In this document: positions 51,898 through 60,428 of the stretch, piece after piece | Numbering within the stretch: the first letter of the stretch is position 1 | Layout of the letters: each line of letters begins with the position of its first letter | Source: Sphingobacterium spiritivorum ATCC 33861 | GTDB taxonomy: Bacteria > Bacteroidota > Bacteroidia > Sphingobacteriales > Sphingobacteriaceae | Length of the DNA: 64,000 nt | Assembly: GCF_000143765.1 (NCBI RefSeq) | Contig: NZ_GL379771.1 | Coordinates: 434,001 to 498,000 of the forward strand | Reading direction: 5' to 3' | Made by a program: the position numbers and the translations under genes | The notes under the pieces: generated by a model | What the model saw: only the letters and a program-made list of their open reading frames with translations | Databases searched by the model: none | Told to the model about the DNA's origin: nothing

Positions 51898-52578
51898 TTA
51901 AATGTTATCTAAATTAATATCTTTTGTTACGTAATAATATTTTTTGTCTACCGACTCATCTACAATAATGACCCGGTCTCCGTAGCTGATCTTTTGTTTG
52001 TCGTTACTCACTACATTCAGTCGGATGACATCCTGCTGAATCACAAACTCTGCTGAACCGATATGCTCTCCCTCTATAGAAGATTTCATCTTACCTACCC
52101 TTCCCATCAGGTCAAGTGCTTCTTCACCATTGTATCCGACATTGGCATATACTCTGACCAGTGGCTTCGAAACCCAGTGAAGGATAAAGTAGGTCACAAT
52201 AAATACAGGAATCAGAATCAAAACAGATTTGGTTCCGTATTCCGCAAGATGAAAAATGAGAGATGAAACCAGTGTTATGATCCAGCCTATAAATTTAAAA
52301 AGCGTGACTATCACCATTATCGGTACTTTTCCGATGTTGATATAATCCATCATTTTTGTGAAAAATGAAGGTTCAGCATCGGCGTCTACAGTACCGTCAT
52401 CTGCTGCATCCGTATCCGGCACATCTGCCGAAACATCCATATTGACATGGGAGTCTCCGAAATCAAAACCGTCACCCATCAGCATGGTAAAGAGCCAGTA
52501 GATCAGAGAAATACCCGTCAATGCGGTCATAATTGCATTGGACAGCGGATTAAAAAGCAGGTCAATAATTTCTTTCAT
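51898..52578 (-). CDS. OB-fold membrane protein (YqiJ/NfeD-like)
   Basis: This 226-residue protein has a first membrane helix (AIMTALTGISLIYWLFTMLMG), an acidic Asp/Ala linker, then helices at about 85-110 and 120-140 (VPIMVIVTLFKFIGWIITLVSSLIF, VLILIPVFIVTYFILHWV). A soluble C-terminal OB-fold follows (LDLMGRVGKMKSSIEGEHIGSAEFVIQQDVIRLNVVSNDKQKISYGDRVIIV). This is the NfeD-type partner of flotillin. The gene ends 21 bases before the flotillin start. Confidence 0.85.
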   Translation of the reverse strand: MKEIIDLLFNPLSNAIMTALTGISLIYWLFTMLMGDGFDFGDSHVNMDVSADVPDTDAADDGTVDADAEPSFFTKMMDYINIGKVPIMVIVTLFKFIGWIITLVSSLIFHLAEYGTKSVLILIPVFIVTYFILHWVSKPLVRVYANVGYNGEEALDLMGRVGKMKSSIEGEHIGSAEFVIQQDVIRLNVVSNDKQKISYGDRVIIVDESVDKKYYYVTKDINLDNI

Positions 52579-52730
52579 CGTTTTATAATTTATCTTTAAC
52601 TCACCCTATTTCCAAAAGATAGTAAAACCTTCAAAACGTGATCCCGGCAGATCGCACCTCTCCAGCAGATACGCTATTCCGGTCTTACTTTATCTTTTTG
52701 GAAACAACGCCAGCAGACGGCTCCTGTATA

Positions 52731-53444
52731 CTATGCCGGATTGTCCGGTATAATTCCCAGCTGCCGTTTCAGCTCATCCAGCTCATTGCTGACGGATTCA
52801 GGATCGCCGATTGCTTCGTCAATTTCTTCACGAGTCGTTTTGTTACCTTTAGCGATCTCCCCATATGCCTGGCTCAGTGCTTCATCTTCTTCTACCTTTT
52901 CTTTCATACGTTCCAGCATACTGATGGTACTGTTGGAATCAATATTTGCCAACTGCTTATTTACCATCTTAGTAGCTGCAGACACTTTTACCCGTGCCTT
53001 GAGCGTTGTCAGCTCATTTTCCCATTTAGAGATATTGAACTTCAGAATATCTACATTTTTCTGAATTTCTTCAGCAGAAGCTTTGTGAATAACAGTCTGC
53101 TTTTCGAGCTCACGCACCTCAGCCAGCAGTTGGTTTTTCAACAATAAGGCTTCTTTGGCAAGTGACTCTGCCTTTTCAGCGGACAGTTCTCCTTTTTGAT
53201 TTTTTTGCAACAGCAAAATTGCCTTTTGTTCAAATTCAGCTGATTCTGCACGCTTCTTGTCCGTATTATTCTCCGTACGGATAGCCAGTGCTTTTACTTT
53301 GGCATATGCCTCTAGAGCCTGTGCCAGATCATCTTTCATTTCCCGGATACCCTGCTCCGTCATTTTGATGGGATCTTCCATCTTCTCTACTACCGAATGG
53401 ATTTCTGCCTGTCCTATCCGGAAAATTCTCTTAAAAATATTCAT
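52731..53444 (-). CDS. PspA/IM30 family protein
   Basis: This 237-residue, almost fully helical protein has the PspA/Vipp1 N-terminus (MNIFKRIFRIGQAEIHSVVEKMEDPIKMTEQGIREMKDDLAQALEAYAKVKA) and a long coiled coil. PspA-type proteins are ESCRT-III relatives that coat and repair damaged inner membrane. It is closer to the YjfJ-type branch than to the phage-shock operon PspA, because none of pspB, pspC or pspF is present. The next gene downstream (OB-fold) is separated by a 152-base gap without features. Confidence 0.93.
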   Translation of the reverse strand: MNIFKRIFRIGQAEIHSVVEKMEDPIKMTEQGIREMKDDLAQALEAYAKVKALAIRTENNTDKKRAESAEFEQKAILLLQKNQKGELSAEKAESLAKEALLLKNQLLAEVRELEKQTVIHKASAEEIQKNVDILKFNISKWENELTTLKARVKVSAATKMVNKQLANIDSNSTISMLERMKEKVEEDEALSQAYGEIAKGNKTTREEIDEAIGDPESVSNELDELKRQLGIIPDNPA

Positions 53445-53448
53445 TATC

Positions 53449-53838
53449 TTAATGTTTTGAAAAACTAATTAACTGTTCTTTATATTCGCTCATCAACAGA
53501 CTCAGAGAACTCAATGCCGCCTGAAATTCATTGAGGTCCAGATTATGAATCTGAAGGGTATACCGATAAATGACTTTCTCACCATCCTCCGTCAGTGCAA
53601 ACCCGCCGTGAATAATATCACGATTCTTTACAAGCAACTCCTTAAACATCTCCAGACTCTCATTTCGGATGGTAAACAGGTATTGTTCAAAAATGATAAT
53701 CGGCATAGCTACCCCTACAATTAAATTACGGATACCATCCAATTCATTCTCAATAACAAAGACTCCTTCATCTTCATTTTTATGAACAATCTTATAACCT
53801 GTTTCTGTGATATATTTTTCAATTTTTGAGAAGCTCAT
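53449..53838 (-). CDS. YbjN/YjfI (DUF2170)-like small protein
   Basis: The protein is 129 residues, acidic, with an alpha/beta chaperone-like pattern (FVIENELDGIRNLIVGVAMPIIIFEQYLFTI ... LEMFKELLVKNRDIIHGGFALTEDGEKVIYRYTLQI ... LNEFQAALSSLSLLM). This looks like a YbjN/type III secretion chaperone fold and fits the YjfI partner of YjfJ-type PspA. The gene ends 4 bases before pspA and is the first of the cluster. It may be an adaptor of PspA. The family call is from pattern only. Confidence 0.65.
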   Translation of the reverse strand: MSFSKIEKYITETGYKIVHKNEDEGVFVIENELDGIRNLIVGVAMPIIIFEQYLFTIRNESLEMFKELLVKNRDIIHGGFALTEDGEKVIYRYTLQIHNLDLNEFQAALSSLSLLMSEYKEQLISFSKH

Positions 53839-53867
53839 AATTTATTTTTTATATATTGCACATATTG

Positions 53868-53905
53868 TTTGCATAAAGTTAAATAATGCAAAAATATTTT
53901 GCAAA
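53868..53905. promoter_or_regulatory. Candidate operator in the divergent PspA-cluster/XRE promoter region
   Basis: TTTGCAT (53868-53874) and ATGCAAA (53886-53892) form a 7-bp inverted repeat with an 11-base gap, and a perfect TTTGCAAA palindrome follows at 53898-53905. A minus-strand -7 element, TATTTTTG (53889-53896), lies inside the dyad. A protein bound here could block the cluster promoter. The XRE regulator encoded next door is the natural candidate. Confidence 0.55.
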
Positions 53906-53930
53906 TTAATTTTACATATTTTTTCAAAAA

Positions 53931-54593
53931 ATGTCGAATATAGGTTATAATATTAAAAAGTTAAGAAACGTAAAAGGCCTCAGTCAGCAGGCTTTTGCAG
54001 AATTGTTTAACTTAACAAGAGGTAACATTTCCTCGTATGAAGAAATGCGGGCTGAACCAAAAATAGACATTGCGCTCAAAATTGCAAATTATTTTAGCAT
54101 ACCATTGAGCAATCTGATCGACAAAAAGCTATCTGTAAATGAAATTCTCAACTTCAACGACTATTTTGAAGCAAATACATCTATTGCTCCACCAAAAAAT
54201 TTAGCAGGTATTCCTTTCCTTTCCCGTGAACGGGTATTTCTAGCGAAAGAATTACATCATAATCTGGAAAGTATTCCCAAAATTTTCTTTCCTCTCTACG
54301 GTCAGGAAAATTATCTCGCTGTAGAAAACAGTCACTTTATTCCCAAACATATAGAAGCTAATAATGAAGAAAACAATATTCTGTTCTTCGGTATGTTGCA
54401 GGTCGACAATCTTCATACACTGACTGACAAATTTGGCTTATACTTTAGCAAAGAAGATTTTTTCATTGGTAAATTTCAACAAAACGGAACAGAAATCTCT
54501 CTTGTCCTTAATGAATGGAAATCTCAACCGGTATCTATCGAGCAGCTGAGTGACTTCTGGAAACTGGAAGGCAGGTACAATCAGATACCCTGA
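53931..54593 (+). CDS. XRE-family transcriptional regulator
   Basis: The first 65 residues of this 220-residue protein are a Cro/CI-type helix-turn-helix (LRNVKGLSQQAFAELFNLTRGNISSYEEMRAEPKIDIALKIANYF). The C-terminal 150 residues resemble the S24/LexA-like effector domain of phage-type repressors, but I cannot identify a Ser-Lys catalytic pair. The gene is divergent from the PspA-flotillin-ATPase cluster with 92 bases between them and shares the palindromic region. It is a likely controller of that cluster. Confidence 0.85.
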   Translation: MSNIGYNIKKLRNVKGLSQQAFAELFNLTRGNISSYEEMRAEPKIDIALKIANYFSIPLSNLIDKKLSVNEILNFNDYFEANTSIAPPKNLAGIPFLSRERVFLAKELHHNLESIPKIFFPLYGQENYLAVENSHFIPKHIEANNEENNILFFGMLQVDNLHTLTDKFGLYFSKEDFFIGKFQQNGTEISLVLNEWKSQPVSIEQLSDFWKLEGRYNQIP

Positions 54594-54673
54594 TTAGTCG
54601 GGTTTTGTTTAAAAACTCGTCGGGTATTGTTTCTTTTGAATGCTTGTCTTATGATTTTTATTAATATTGCAGG

Positions 54674-55132
54674 ATGCGAGCAGTAATACAACGTGTAACA
54701 CAGGCATCATGTACAGTAGCAGATGCCGTCACCGGAAAAATTGATCAGGGTCTGTTGATCCTGATTGGTATCGAGGATGCAGATACGGAAGAGGATATGA
54801 AATGGATGGCACAGAAATTTGTCAATTTGCGGATTTTCTCTGATGAAAACGGGCTTATGAACAAATCTGTACAGGATATTAATGGCAATATTTTGCTCAT
54901 CTCCCAGTTCACTTTATTTGCACAGACTAAAAAAGGGAACAGACCATCCTTTATACGCGCTGCACGTCCGGATAAAGCTATTCCGATGTACGAAGCTATG
55001 TCTGCCTTTCTCTCCCGGCTGCTAGGCAAAAAAGTACAATGCGGTATTTTCGGTGCTGATATGAAAATTGACCTTCGCAATGACGGACCAGTGACGATCA
55101 TTATGAATACACAGGATAAAGATAATTTCTAA
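54674..55132 (+). CDS. dtd: D-aminoacyl-tRNA deacylase
   Basis: DTD removes D-amino acids (and glycine mischarged on tRNA-Ala) from tRNA. The 152 residues start MRAVIQRVTQASC. Key motifs are LLISQFTLFAQTKKGNRPSF and the C-terminal NDGPVTIIMNT (Gly-Pro motif). The stop codon overlaps the next start in TAATG, so the hydrolase gene is translated in step. Confidence 0.95.
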   Translation: MRAVIQRVTQASCTVADAVTGKIDQGLLILIGIEDADTEEDMKWMAQKFVNLRIFSDENGLMNKSVQDINGNILLISQFTLFAQTKKGNRPSFIRAARPDKAIPMYEAMSAFLSRLLGKKVQCGIFGADMKIDLRNDGPVTIIMNTQDKDNF

Positions 55133-56223
55133 TGTCATCTCAGATCTGTCTGAAGCCTTTACTCCTGTTCATGGCCCTGATATGTGCTCATCTGGTTGCC
55201 ACAGCTCAGCAACAGACTGGCCTGAGCTCATATACTCAGGCACATCAGCTTTATACCGCCTATGAAGCCAGACACGGTAATTATATACAAACTCCAAACG
55301 TACGTCTTCATTATCTCAGCTGGGGCGACCCCAAGAATCCGGCTGTCGTATGGCTGCACGGCAGTCTGACAAATGCATATGAGTTGATGTCTATCGCCCC
55401 TCAGCTGGCAGATGCAGGATATTTTGTCATTGCGATCGATTATTACGGACACGGGCAGACTCCGATTCCGGCACATGAAGTATCCCTTTATCATGCGGCA
55501 GATGATGTACATTTTCTCCTGAACGAATTAAACATTTCAAAAGCGTATATCGGCGGGTTTTCAAGAGGTGCTTACATAGCGACAGCCTTTTATGACAGTT
55601 ATCCTTCCAGCGTTCGCGGGCTTATTCTTGAAGAAGGGGGCACTGTCGCCTTTAACAGTTACTTTCATAGACTCAGTGATGCTACATTAGACAGCCTTAT
55701 TCAAAAACAGACTGCTCTTTCTGCACAAAGCAATCCTTACCTGCAGGAGTTTGACTCCCAACAGGCTGCTTTTGATTTTTTAAAAGATTCAACGGATCAG
55801 TCCTCACAATTTGAACTCCTGTCCTGGATTTCCAGAAATAAACAGGACAAGTGGATTATTTATAAAGATCTGGAACCGTTTCTGGGGCTTTCCACAGCAG
55901 AAGATTTCAAAAACATAGTGCTTAGACCCAGCAAGAGTCCCATGTTTGCCCGTTCTGTAACGTCTATAGATCCGATGATTATCTATCGTAACCTGAGTGT
56001 CCCTGTATTACTTATGGAAGCCTGTTCGGATACTGATCCATTACCATTCGATGAGGAGAACCGTATATTTACAAAACAGTTCAAACCCTGGGTTACACAT
56101 AAAAGGTATCCGGGCATTGAACACAATATTCATTTTGAACAACCAAAACTATTTACAAAGGATATTATTGAATTTTTAAATCAACACTATCATGACGATC
56201 AAAGAAGCACAGGAGACCATTGA
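55132..56223 (+). CDS. Alpha/beta hydrolase, exported
   Basis: This 363-residue protein has an N-terminal signal peptide (LLLFMALICAHLVATAQQ). The alpha/beta-hydrolase fold shows in VVWLHGSLTNAYE (oxyanion loop HG), nucleophile Ser144 in GGFSRGAYIA, a late Asp in LLMEACSDTDPLPF and the catalytic His in YPGIEHNIHFEQ. The substrate is unknown. It is coupled to dtd by TAATG and overlaps the MazG-like gene by 32 bases. Confidence 0.88.
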   Translation: MSSQICLKPLLLFMALICAHLVATAQQQTGLSSYTQAHQLYTAYEARHGNYIQTPNVRLHYLSWGDPKNPAVVWLHGSLTNAYELMSIAPQLADAGYFVIAIDYYGHGQTPIPAHEVSLYHAADDVHFLLNELNISKAYIGGFSRGAYIATAFYDSYPSSVRGLILEEGGTVAFNSYFHRLSDATLDSLIQKQTALSAQSNPYLQEFDSQQAAFDFLKDSTDQSSQFELLSWISRNKQDKWIIYKDLEPFLGLSTAEDFKNIVLRPSKSPMFARSVTSIDPMIIYRNLSVPVLLMEACSDTDPLPFDEENRIFTKQFKPWVTHKRYPGIEHNIHFEQPKLFTKDIIEFLNQHYHDDQRSTGDH

Positions 56224-56518
56224 TCAATGGATCAATACCACAGGAATCCGCTATTTTAATGAACTGACCAATACAGCTATGCTGATGGAAGAAGTAGGTG
56301 AAGTGGCCCGGATAATGGCCAGGCAATACGGAGAGCAGTCTTTTAAGAAATCAGATAAGGAAGTGAATCTGGCGGACGAAATGGCTGATGTCCTGTTTGT
56401 GCTTATGTGTCTGGCAAATCAAACAGGAATAGATCTGACGGATGCCCTGGAAAAGAACCTGGAAAAGAAATCTATACGGGATGCTGACCGCCATAAAAAC
56501 AACGAAAAGCTCAAGTAA
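56192..56518 (+). CDS. MazG-like nucleotide pyrophosphohydrolase
   Basis: This 108-residue all-helical protein is of the MazG/dUTPase-like superfamily. The Mg-binding acidic clusters are LMEEVGEVARIMARQYGE and VNLADEMADVLFVLMCLAN. Family members hydrolyse non-canonical nucleoside triphosphates to monophosphates. It overlaps the upstream hydrolase gene by 32 bases, so the dtd-hydrolase-mazG run is one transcript. Confidence 0.88.
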   Translation: MTIKEAQETIDQWINTTGIRYFNELTNTAMLMEEVGEVARIMARQYGEQSFKKSDKEVNLADEMADVLFVLMCLANQTGIDLTDALEKNLEKKSIRDADRHKNNEKLK

Positions 56519-56538
56519 CAAAGTTTTAACAGCCGGAT

Positions 56539-56561
56539 TTATTTAGAATAAATACAAATAG
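56539..56561 (+). promoter_or_regulatory. Candidate iron-box dyad, site C (AraC regulator)
   Basis: The left half TTATTTAGA, spacer ATAAA and right half TACAAATAG lie 2 bases before the -7 element. This is the same geometry as site A. The left half is identical to that of site D, and 19 of 22 bases match between C and D. Confidence 0.65.
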
Positions 56562-56563
56562 AT

Positions 56564-56571
56564 TATATTTG
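56564..56571 (+). promoter_or_regulatory. -7 element for the AraC regulator
   Basis: TATATTTG is an exact TAnnTTTG match 9 bases before the ATG at 56581. It sits inside an ACAAATA/TATTTGT inverted repeat (56554-56572). Confidence 0.55.
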
Positions 56572-56580
56572 TAGATAAGG

Positions 56581-57543
56581 ATGGTTATCAAGGCTAAAAT
56601 AAAAGAACATAACGAATGGTTATTCTGGGAGGAACTGCCCGAGCATCCGCTTGCCCAGACCGCAATTTCGGAAAAACATATAGCCATCAACAAGTTCCCG
56701 ATTGATATCTCTACGTATCAGATTTTAAGCCGGGGTATCTTTATCCTGCAGGCCGACATGAGATTTGCACAACAGAGCAAAATTATATCCGAAATTGACA
56801 GTGAGGCTATTGTCAGCCAGTTTATTCTTTCCAAAAATGATTCCGGAAGAGGTTATACCTTCAGTAAGCATAATATTCGTTATATTCCCTCTCTTTACGA
56901 AGAACATGAGGTAGAGCCGGGACAGCAATTCCTGTATTTTCTGCTGATTATGACACCGGAGTTTTACAATAATCTGGTGACTATCCCGAGTCCTTTACAT
57001 GCGCTTTTCAAAGAGCGTATGAAAAGCAAAACAGTTACTTCTATCGTAGAGGATGATCTCTTTGCTACTGCAGAGATGATCAAGATCATAGAAGATCTGC
57101 GCACCACAACGACCAAAAATGAGCTCAAGCAGATCTTTGTCAATGCCCGGGTACTGGAACTGATTATGCTGCAGTTTGAGCAGTTCAATCATGTGGGAGG
57201 GAAGCTGGATGACAGCCTCAGGGCAGAAGATATACAGAAACTGGAAGAAGTATTGCGTATACTGAGAAATCAGTTTGTCAGCCCGCCTACACACAAGCAA
57301 CTTTCAAAACTGGTATTGCTGAATGAATTTAAACTCAGGAACGGATTTAAGCAGCATTTCGGTACGACAATATACAATTACATCACACGTATCCGTATGG
57401 AGGAGGCCAAGCGCTTAATTATACAGGAACAAAAAAACATGTATGAAGTGGGGATAAAAGTGGGTTTTAAACACCAGGCCAGCTTCACACATGCTTTCAA
57501 AAAATATTACGGAATTCTTCCGAGTGAACTTGTCAGAGGTTAA
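56581..57543 (+). CDS. AraC-family regulator (PchR-like)
   Basis: This 320-residue protein has an AraC/XylS DNA-binding domain in the last 95 residues (LVLLNEFKLRNGFKQHFGTTIYNYITRIRMEEAKRLIIQEQKNMYEVGIKVGFKHQASFTHAFKKYYGILPSEL). The first 220 residues are an unrecognised ligand-sensing part. The layout fits PchR-type regulators that respond to ferric siderophores or haem. It converges on the hmu operon: its TAA (57541-57543) overlaps the complementary stop of the HmuVS gene. A candidate iron-box dyad precedes it. Confidence 0.85.
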   Translation: MVIKAKIKEHNEWLFWEELPEHPLAQTAISEKHIAINKFPIDISTYQILSRGIFILQADMRFAQQSKIISEIDSEAIVSQFILSKNDSGRGYTFSKHNIRYIPSLYEEHEVEPGQQFLYFLLIMTPEFYNNLVTIPSPLHALFKERMKSKTVTSIVEDDLFATAEMIKIIEDLRTTTTKNELKQIFVNARVLELIMLQFEQFNHVGGKLDDSLRAEDIQKLEEVLRILRNQFVSPPTHKQLSKLVLLNEFKLRNGFKQHFGTTIYNYITRIRMEEAKRLIIQEQKNMYEVGIKVGFKHQASFTHAFKKYYGILPSELVRG

Positions 57544-59381
57544 TACGTACTTCCCTCTCTGACAGCTACCAAATCCCGCCACGACTGTAATTCTTCCACA
57601 CCAGGTTTACGTTTTCCAAAAATCTGAACAATCAGTTCGCCACGACTGTCATAGGCCTCGAGGGCATGTACATCTCCGTCTGTGGAAGGTTTGCTTACGA
57701 TCCAGACCTCTTTGATCTGATCCATATTCAGATGAAGATTAAACTTGGGATCGAGCACATTAAACCAGTTTGCCATCTTTGCGACCTTGTCTACCTGTCC
57801 TGTATGGATCTGAATACAACCTTTATTGGCAACAAAGATCATCAACGGCACCTGTAAAGTACTGGCAGATTCTATACGTTCAGCCAAATACTCTACTTCT
57901 ATTTGCTTAGCTCTGCCTTCAGGAGCCAGACGCAAAGCCTGCGTACGTTTGAGATTATATTTTCTTAGTATTCCAAAAAATTCATGGCTGTCCTTCATAG
58001 CTAACCAGTCCTTTTGAAATCCAGTTACATCCACTTCCGTATCCGGGATATGAACATCTACATATTCCTTTTCTGATTCCAATGTGAAGTAACGCTGATC
58101 TTCAGCTTTAAATCTGGCTACCAGACGGTGGTAGGCTTTATGATCGCTCTCCTCCGTCAGATATATTTTGTGTACAGCCGTACCGTTCTGATCAAAAAAC
58201 TGCAAACCGTAGAGTGCGCCCATCCGTACGGCAAATGCGTATTGCCATTGGCTCAGAAATATACGCAGGTCTATATCTTCGTCATTGAATAACAGCACAT
58301 GATCTGTCGCTGTGGGTACGGGATATACACCTTTACGTTCATGTACACAGCTTTCATTGCGGGTCAGGGCCATCACGTAACCAAGCTGATTTATTTCCTG
58401 CAAAATAGAAAGCATTTCAGGCTGTAACAGAACGACATCTTCCGAAAGCTGGGTCAGCAACAATTGCATTTCACTTACCCCCAAAGCTTTGGCACAATCG
58501 TAGATCCGTGCTTTAGGGTTTTCTTTTTTATATGCTTCGTATTTTAATTTAAGTTCCATATTTTGATAGTGTTTATAATTTGAATTGAATGCTGTAGCCG
58601 TAAATTCGACTGTCAGCGGATCTATACGAGGTGTCAGGGTTTCAGGGATAATAGAAACCTGAGCATGTACGCCAAATATGGTAAATATATTTTGCGGAGT
58701 AAGGACTTCCATAGGCGCCCCGTCCCACCACTTCCGGCCTGATTTCATCATCAGTACACGATCTGCATATTGCGCAACCAGATTAAGCTCATGCAGAATT
58801 GCCACAACCGTAAACCCCACTTTTGTGAGTGCCTTTGCAATAGCCAGTGTTTTATGCTGAAACTGCATATCCATACTGCTGATGGGCTCATCCAATAAAA
58901 GCAATACATTCTTCTGATCCCATACCTGTGCTAATACGCGTGCCAGATGTACACGTTGCTGCTCCCCTCCGGATAATTGCTGGATCTTACGATCTGCGAG
59001 ATGATCTACGGCACATATTTTCATGGTCTCTGCTACCGCTACCTCGTGTTGTTCGACTGAAGTTGACAGGTGATAACGCCCCATTCTTACAATTTCTTCG
59101 ACAGTAAAAGGCATACTCATAGCATTCGACTGGTGAAGCAAGGCCCGGTGCAAAGCCAGTTCTTTCAAATTGTAATTCTTTACCGGCTTGCCTTTGAATA
59201 ACAGTTCGCCATCCGAAGGTTTCAGATCACCGGCAATGAGACGAAGCAAAGATGTCTTCCCTGCCCCGTTTGCTCCGATGATCGCTAAGAACTCGCCTTC
59301 AGAAACGGAAAAATCAACATCCCTGACAATGGTTCTTCCTTTGACCTGATAAGATAAAGAATGTGCCTGCAACATCATCAT
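57540..59381 (-). CDS. hmuV: Fused haem ABC ATPase (HmuV) and haem-degrading/binding protein (HmuS)
   Basis: The protein has 613 residues. Residues 1-255 are a complete ABC ATPase: Walker A GANGAGKTS (Lys42), signature LSGGEQQRVHLA, Walker B VLLLLDEPIS. From the internal Met275 (MELKLKYEAYKKENPKARIYDCAKALGVSE) to the end is a full HemS/HmuS/ChuS-type protein in two similar halves (VMALTRNESCVHERKGVYP ... LMIFVANKGCIQIHTGQVDKV). HmuV drives haem import, and HmuS handles or breaks down cytosolic haem. The linker reads like former intergenic DNA. Internal initiation at Met275 is possible. Confidence 0.9.
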   Translation of the reverse strand: MMMLQAHSLSYQVKGRTIVRDVDFSVSEGEFLAIIGANGAGKTSLLRLIAGDLKPSDGELLFKGKPVKNYNLKELALHRALLHQSNAMSMPFTVEEIVRMGRYHLSTSVEQHEVAVAETMKICAVDHLADRKIQQLSGGEQQRVHLARVLAQVWDQKNVLLLLDEPISSMDMQFQHKTLAIAKALTKVGFTVVAILHELNLVAQYADRVLMMKSGRKWWDGAPMEVLTPQNIFTIFGVHAQVSIIPETLTPRIDPLTVEFTATAFNSNYKHYQNMELKLKYEAYKKENPKARIYDCAKALGVSEMQLLLTQLSEDVVLLQPEMLSILQEINQLGYVMALTRNESCVHERKGVYPVPTATDHVLLFNDEDIDLRIFLSQWQYAFAVRMGALYGLQFFDQNGTAVHKIYLTEESDHKAYHRLVARFKAEDQRYFTLESEKEYVDVHIPDTEVDVTGFQKDWLAMKDSHEFFGILRKYNLKRTQALRLAPEGRAKQIEVEYLAERIESASTLQVPLMIFVANKGCIQIHTGQVDKVAKMANWFNVLDPKFNLHLNMDQIKEVWIVSKPSTDGDVHALEAYDSRGELIVQIFGKRKPGVEELQSWRDLVAVREGSTY

Positions 59382-59383
59382 AC

Positions 59384-60427
59384 TTACATTTTACTTTTAT
59401 CCCTAATCAATATATATAAAAACACAGGTGTACCCAACAGCGCCGTGATCACTCCTATAGGAAGTTCTAACGGCTGAATAATGGTACGTGCGACCAGATC
59501 TGACAAAGTAAGAACCAGCGCTCCTGCCAGTGCCGAACCTACCAGCACATAGCGATTATCAACTCCCCCTACAAGACGTATAGCATGTGGAACCAGCAGT
59601 CCTACAAAGCTGATAACGCCCGAAAAGGCGACCGCAGCTCCTACAGCCAATGTAGAAAAAGTAATCACCAGTACCTTTAACTTTCCGGTATTGACGCCCA
59701 TCATCTCCGCTTGCGATTCACCTAAGGCAAATACGTTCAACTTCTTCCCGAAGAAGGGTAAAGCTAGTATGGGAAGGAGCACACAAGGAAATAAAACTTT
59801 TATATTATCCCAGTTTGCCCCGGCCAGACTACCCAGAGACCAGAAGGTAATGGAACGAAGCTGTTGCTCTGTCGCCAGGTAACTCAGTAATCCCGTAAGT
59901 GCTCCTGCAAATGCATTAATAGCAATTCCGGCCAATAACATGGTTGCAATATGAGGTTTGCCATCCGTAATAGAAATGCGGTATACAAAGAACACCGCTA
60001 ATGAGGCTCCCAGAAAAGCCGCAAAAGCCAGCATATACGAATTGAATGTTGCAGATACAGCTGCTGCAAGCGCAGCCTCAAAAGAAATGACAATAGCTGC
60101 AAATAGTGAAGCGCCTGTAGAGATACCCATAAGGCCCGGTTCGGCAAGCGGATTTCGGAATACACCTTGTATAGCAGCCCCACTGACACCCAATGCTGCT
60201 CCAACCAGTACACCAAGCAAAATTCGTGGCAGACGTATCTGATAGATAACATTTGCATTCAGTTCATCCATCGGTCTGTCGGAAAAAAGATGCAGCTTCT
60301 GTAAGAGGATCACGACCACATCCTGACTCGGGATACGTATAGATCCCATACCCAGGGAAAATATCAGTACCAGAATCAGCAGTATACTCAGCAAACTGTA
60401 AATCAGGATATATTTCATTCCGGACAT
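59384..60427 (-). CDS. hmuU: Haem/iron ABC transporter permease (FecCD family)
   Basis: This inner-membrane permease has about 9-10 helices and FecCD-family motifs: [42 protein letters not shown], and the end [30 protein letters not shown]. I chose the ATG at 60427, one base after the hmuT stop; a second ATG lies at 60418. The frame extends back to 60469, but that would overlap hmuT and has no family likeness. It is coupled to hmuT and hmuV (2-base gap). Confidence 0.93.
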   Translation of the reverse strand: [347 protein letters not shown]

Positions 60428-60428
60428 A

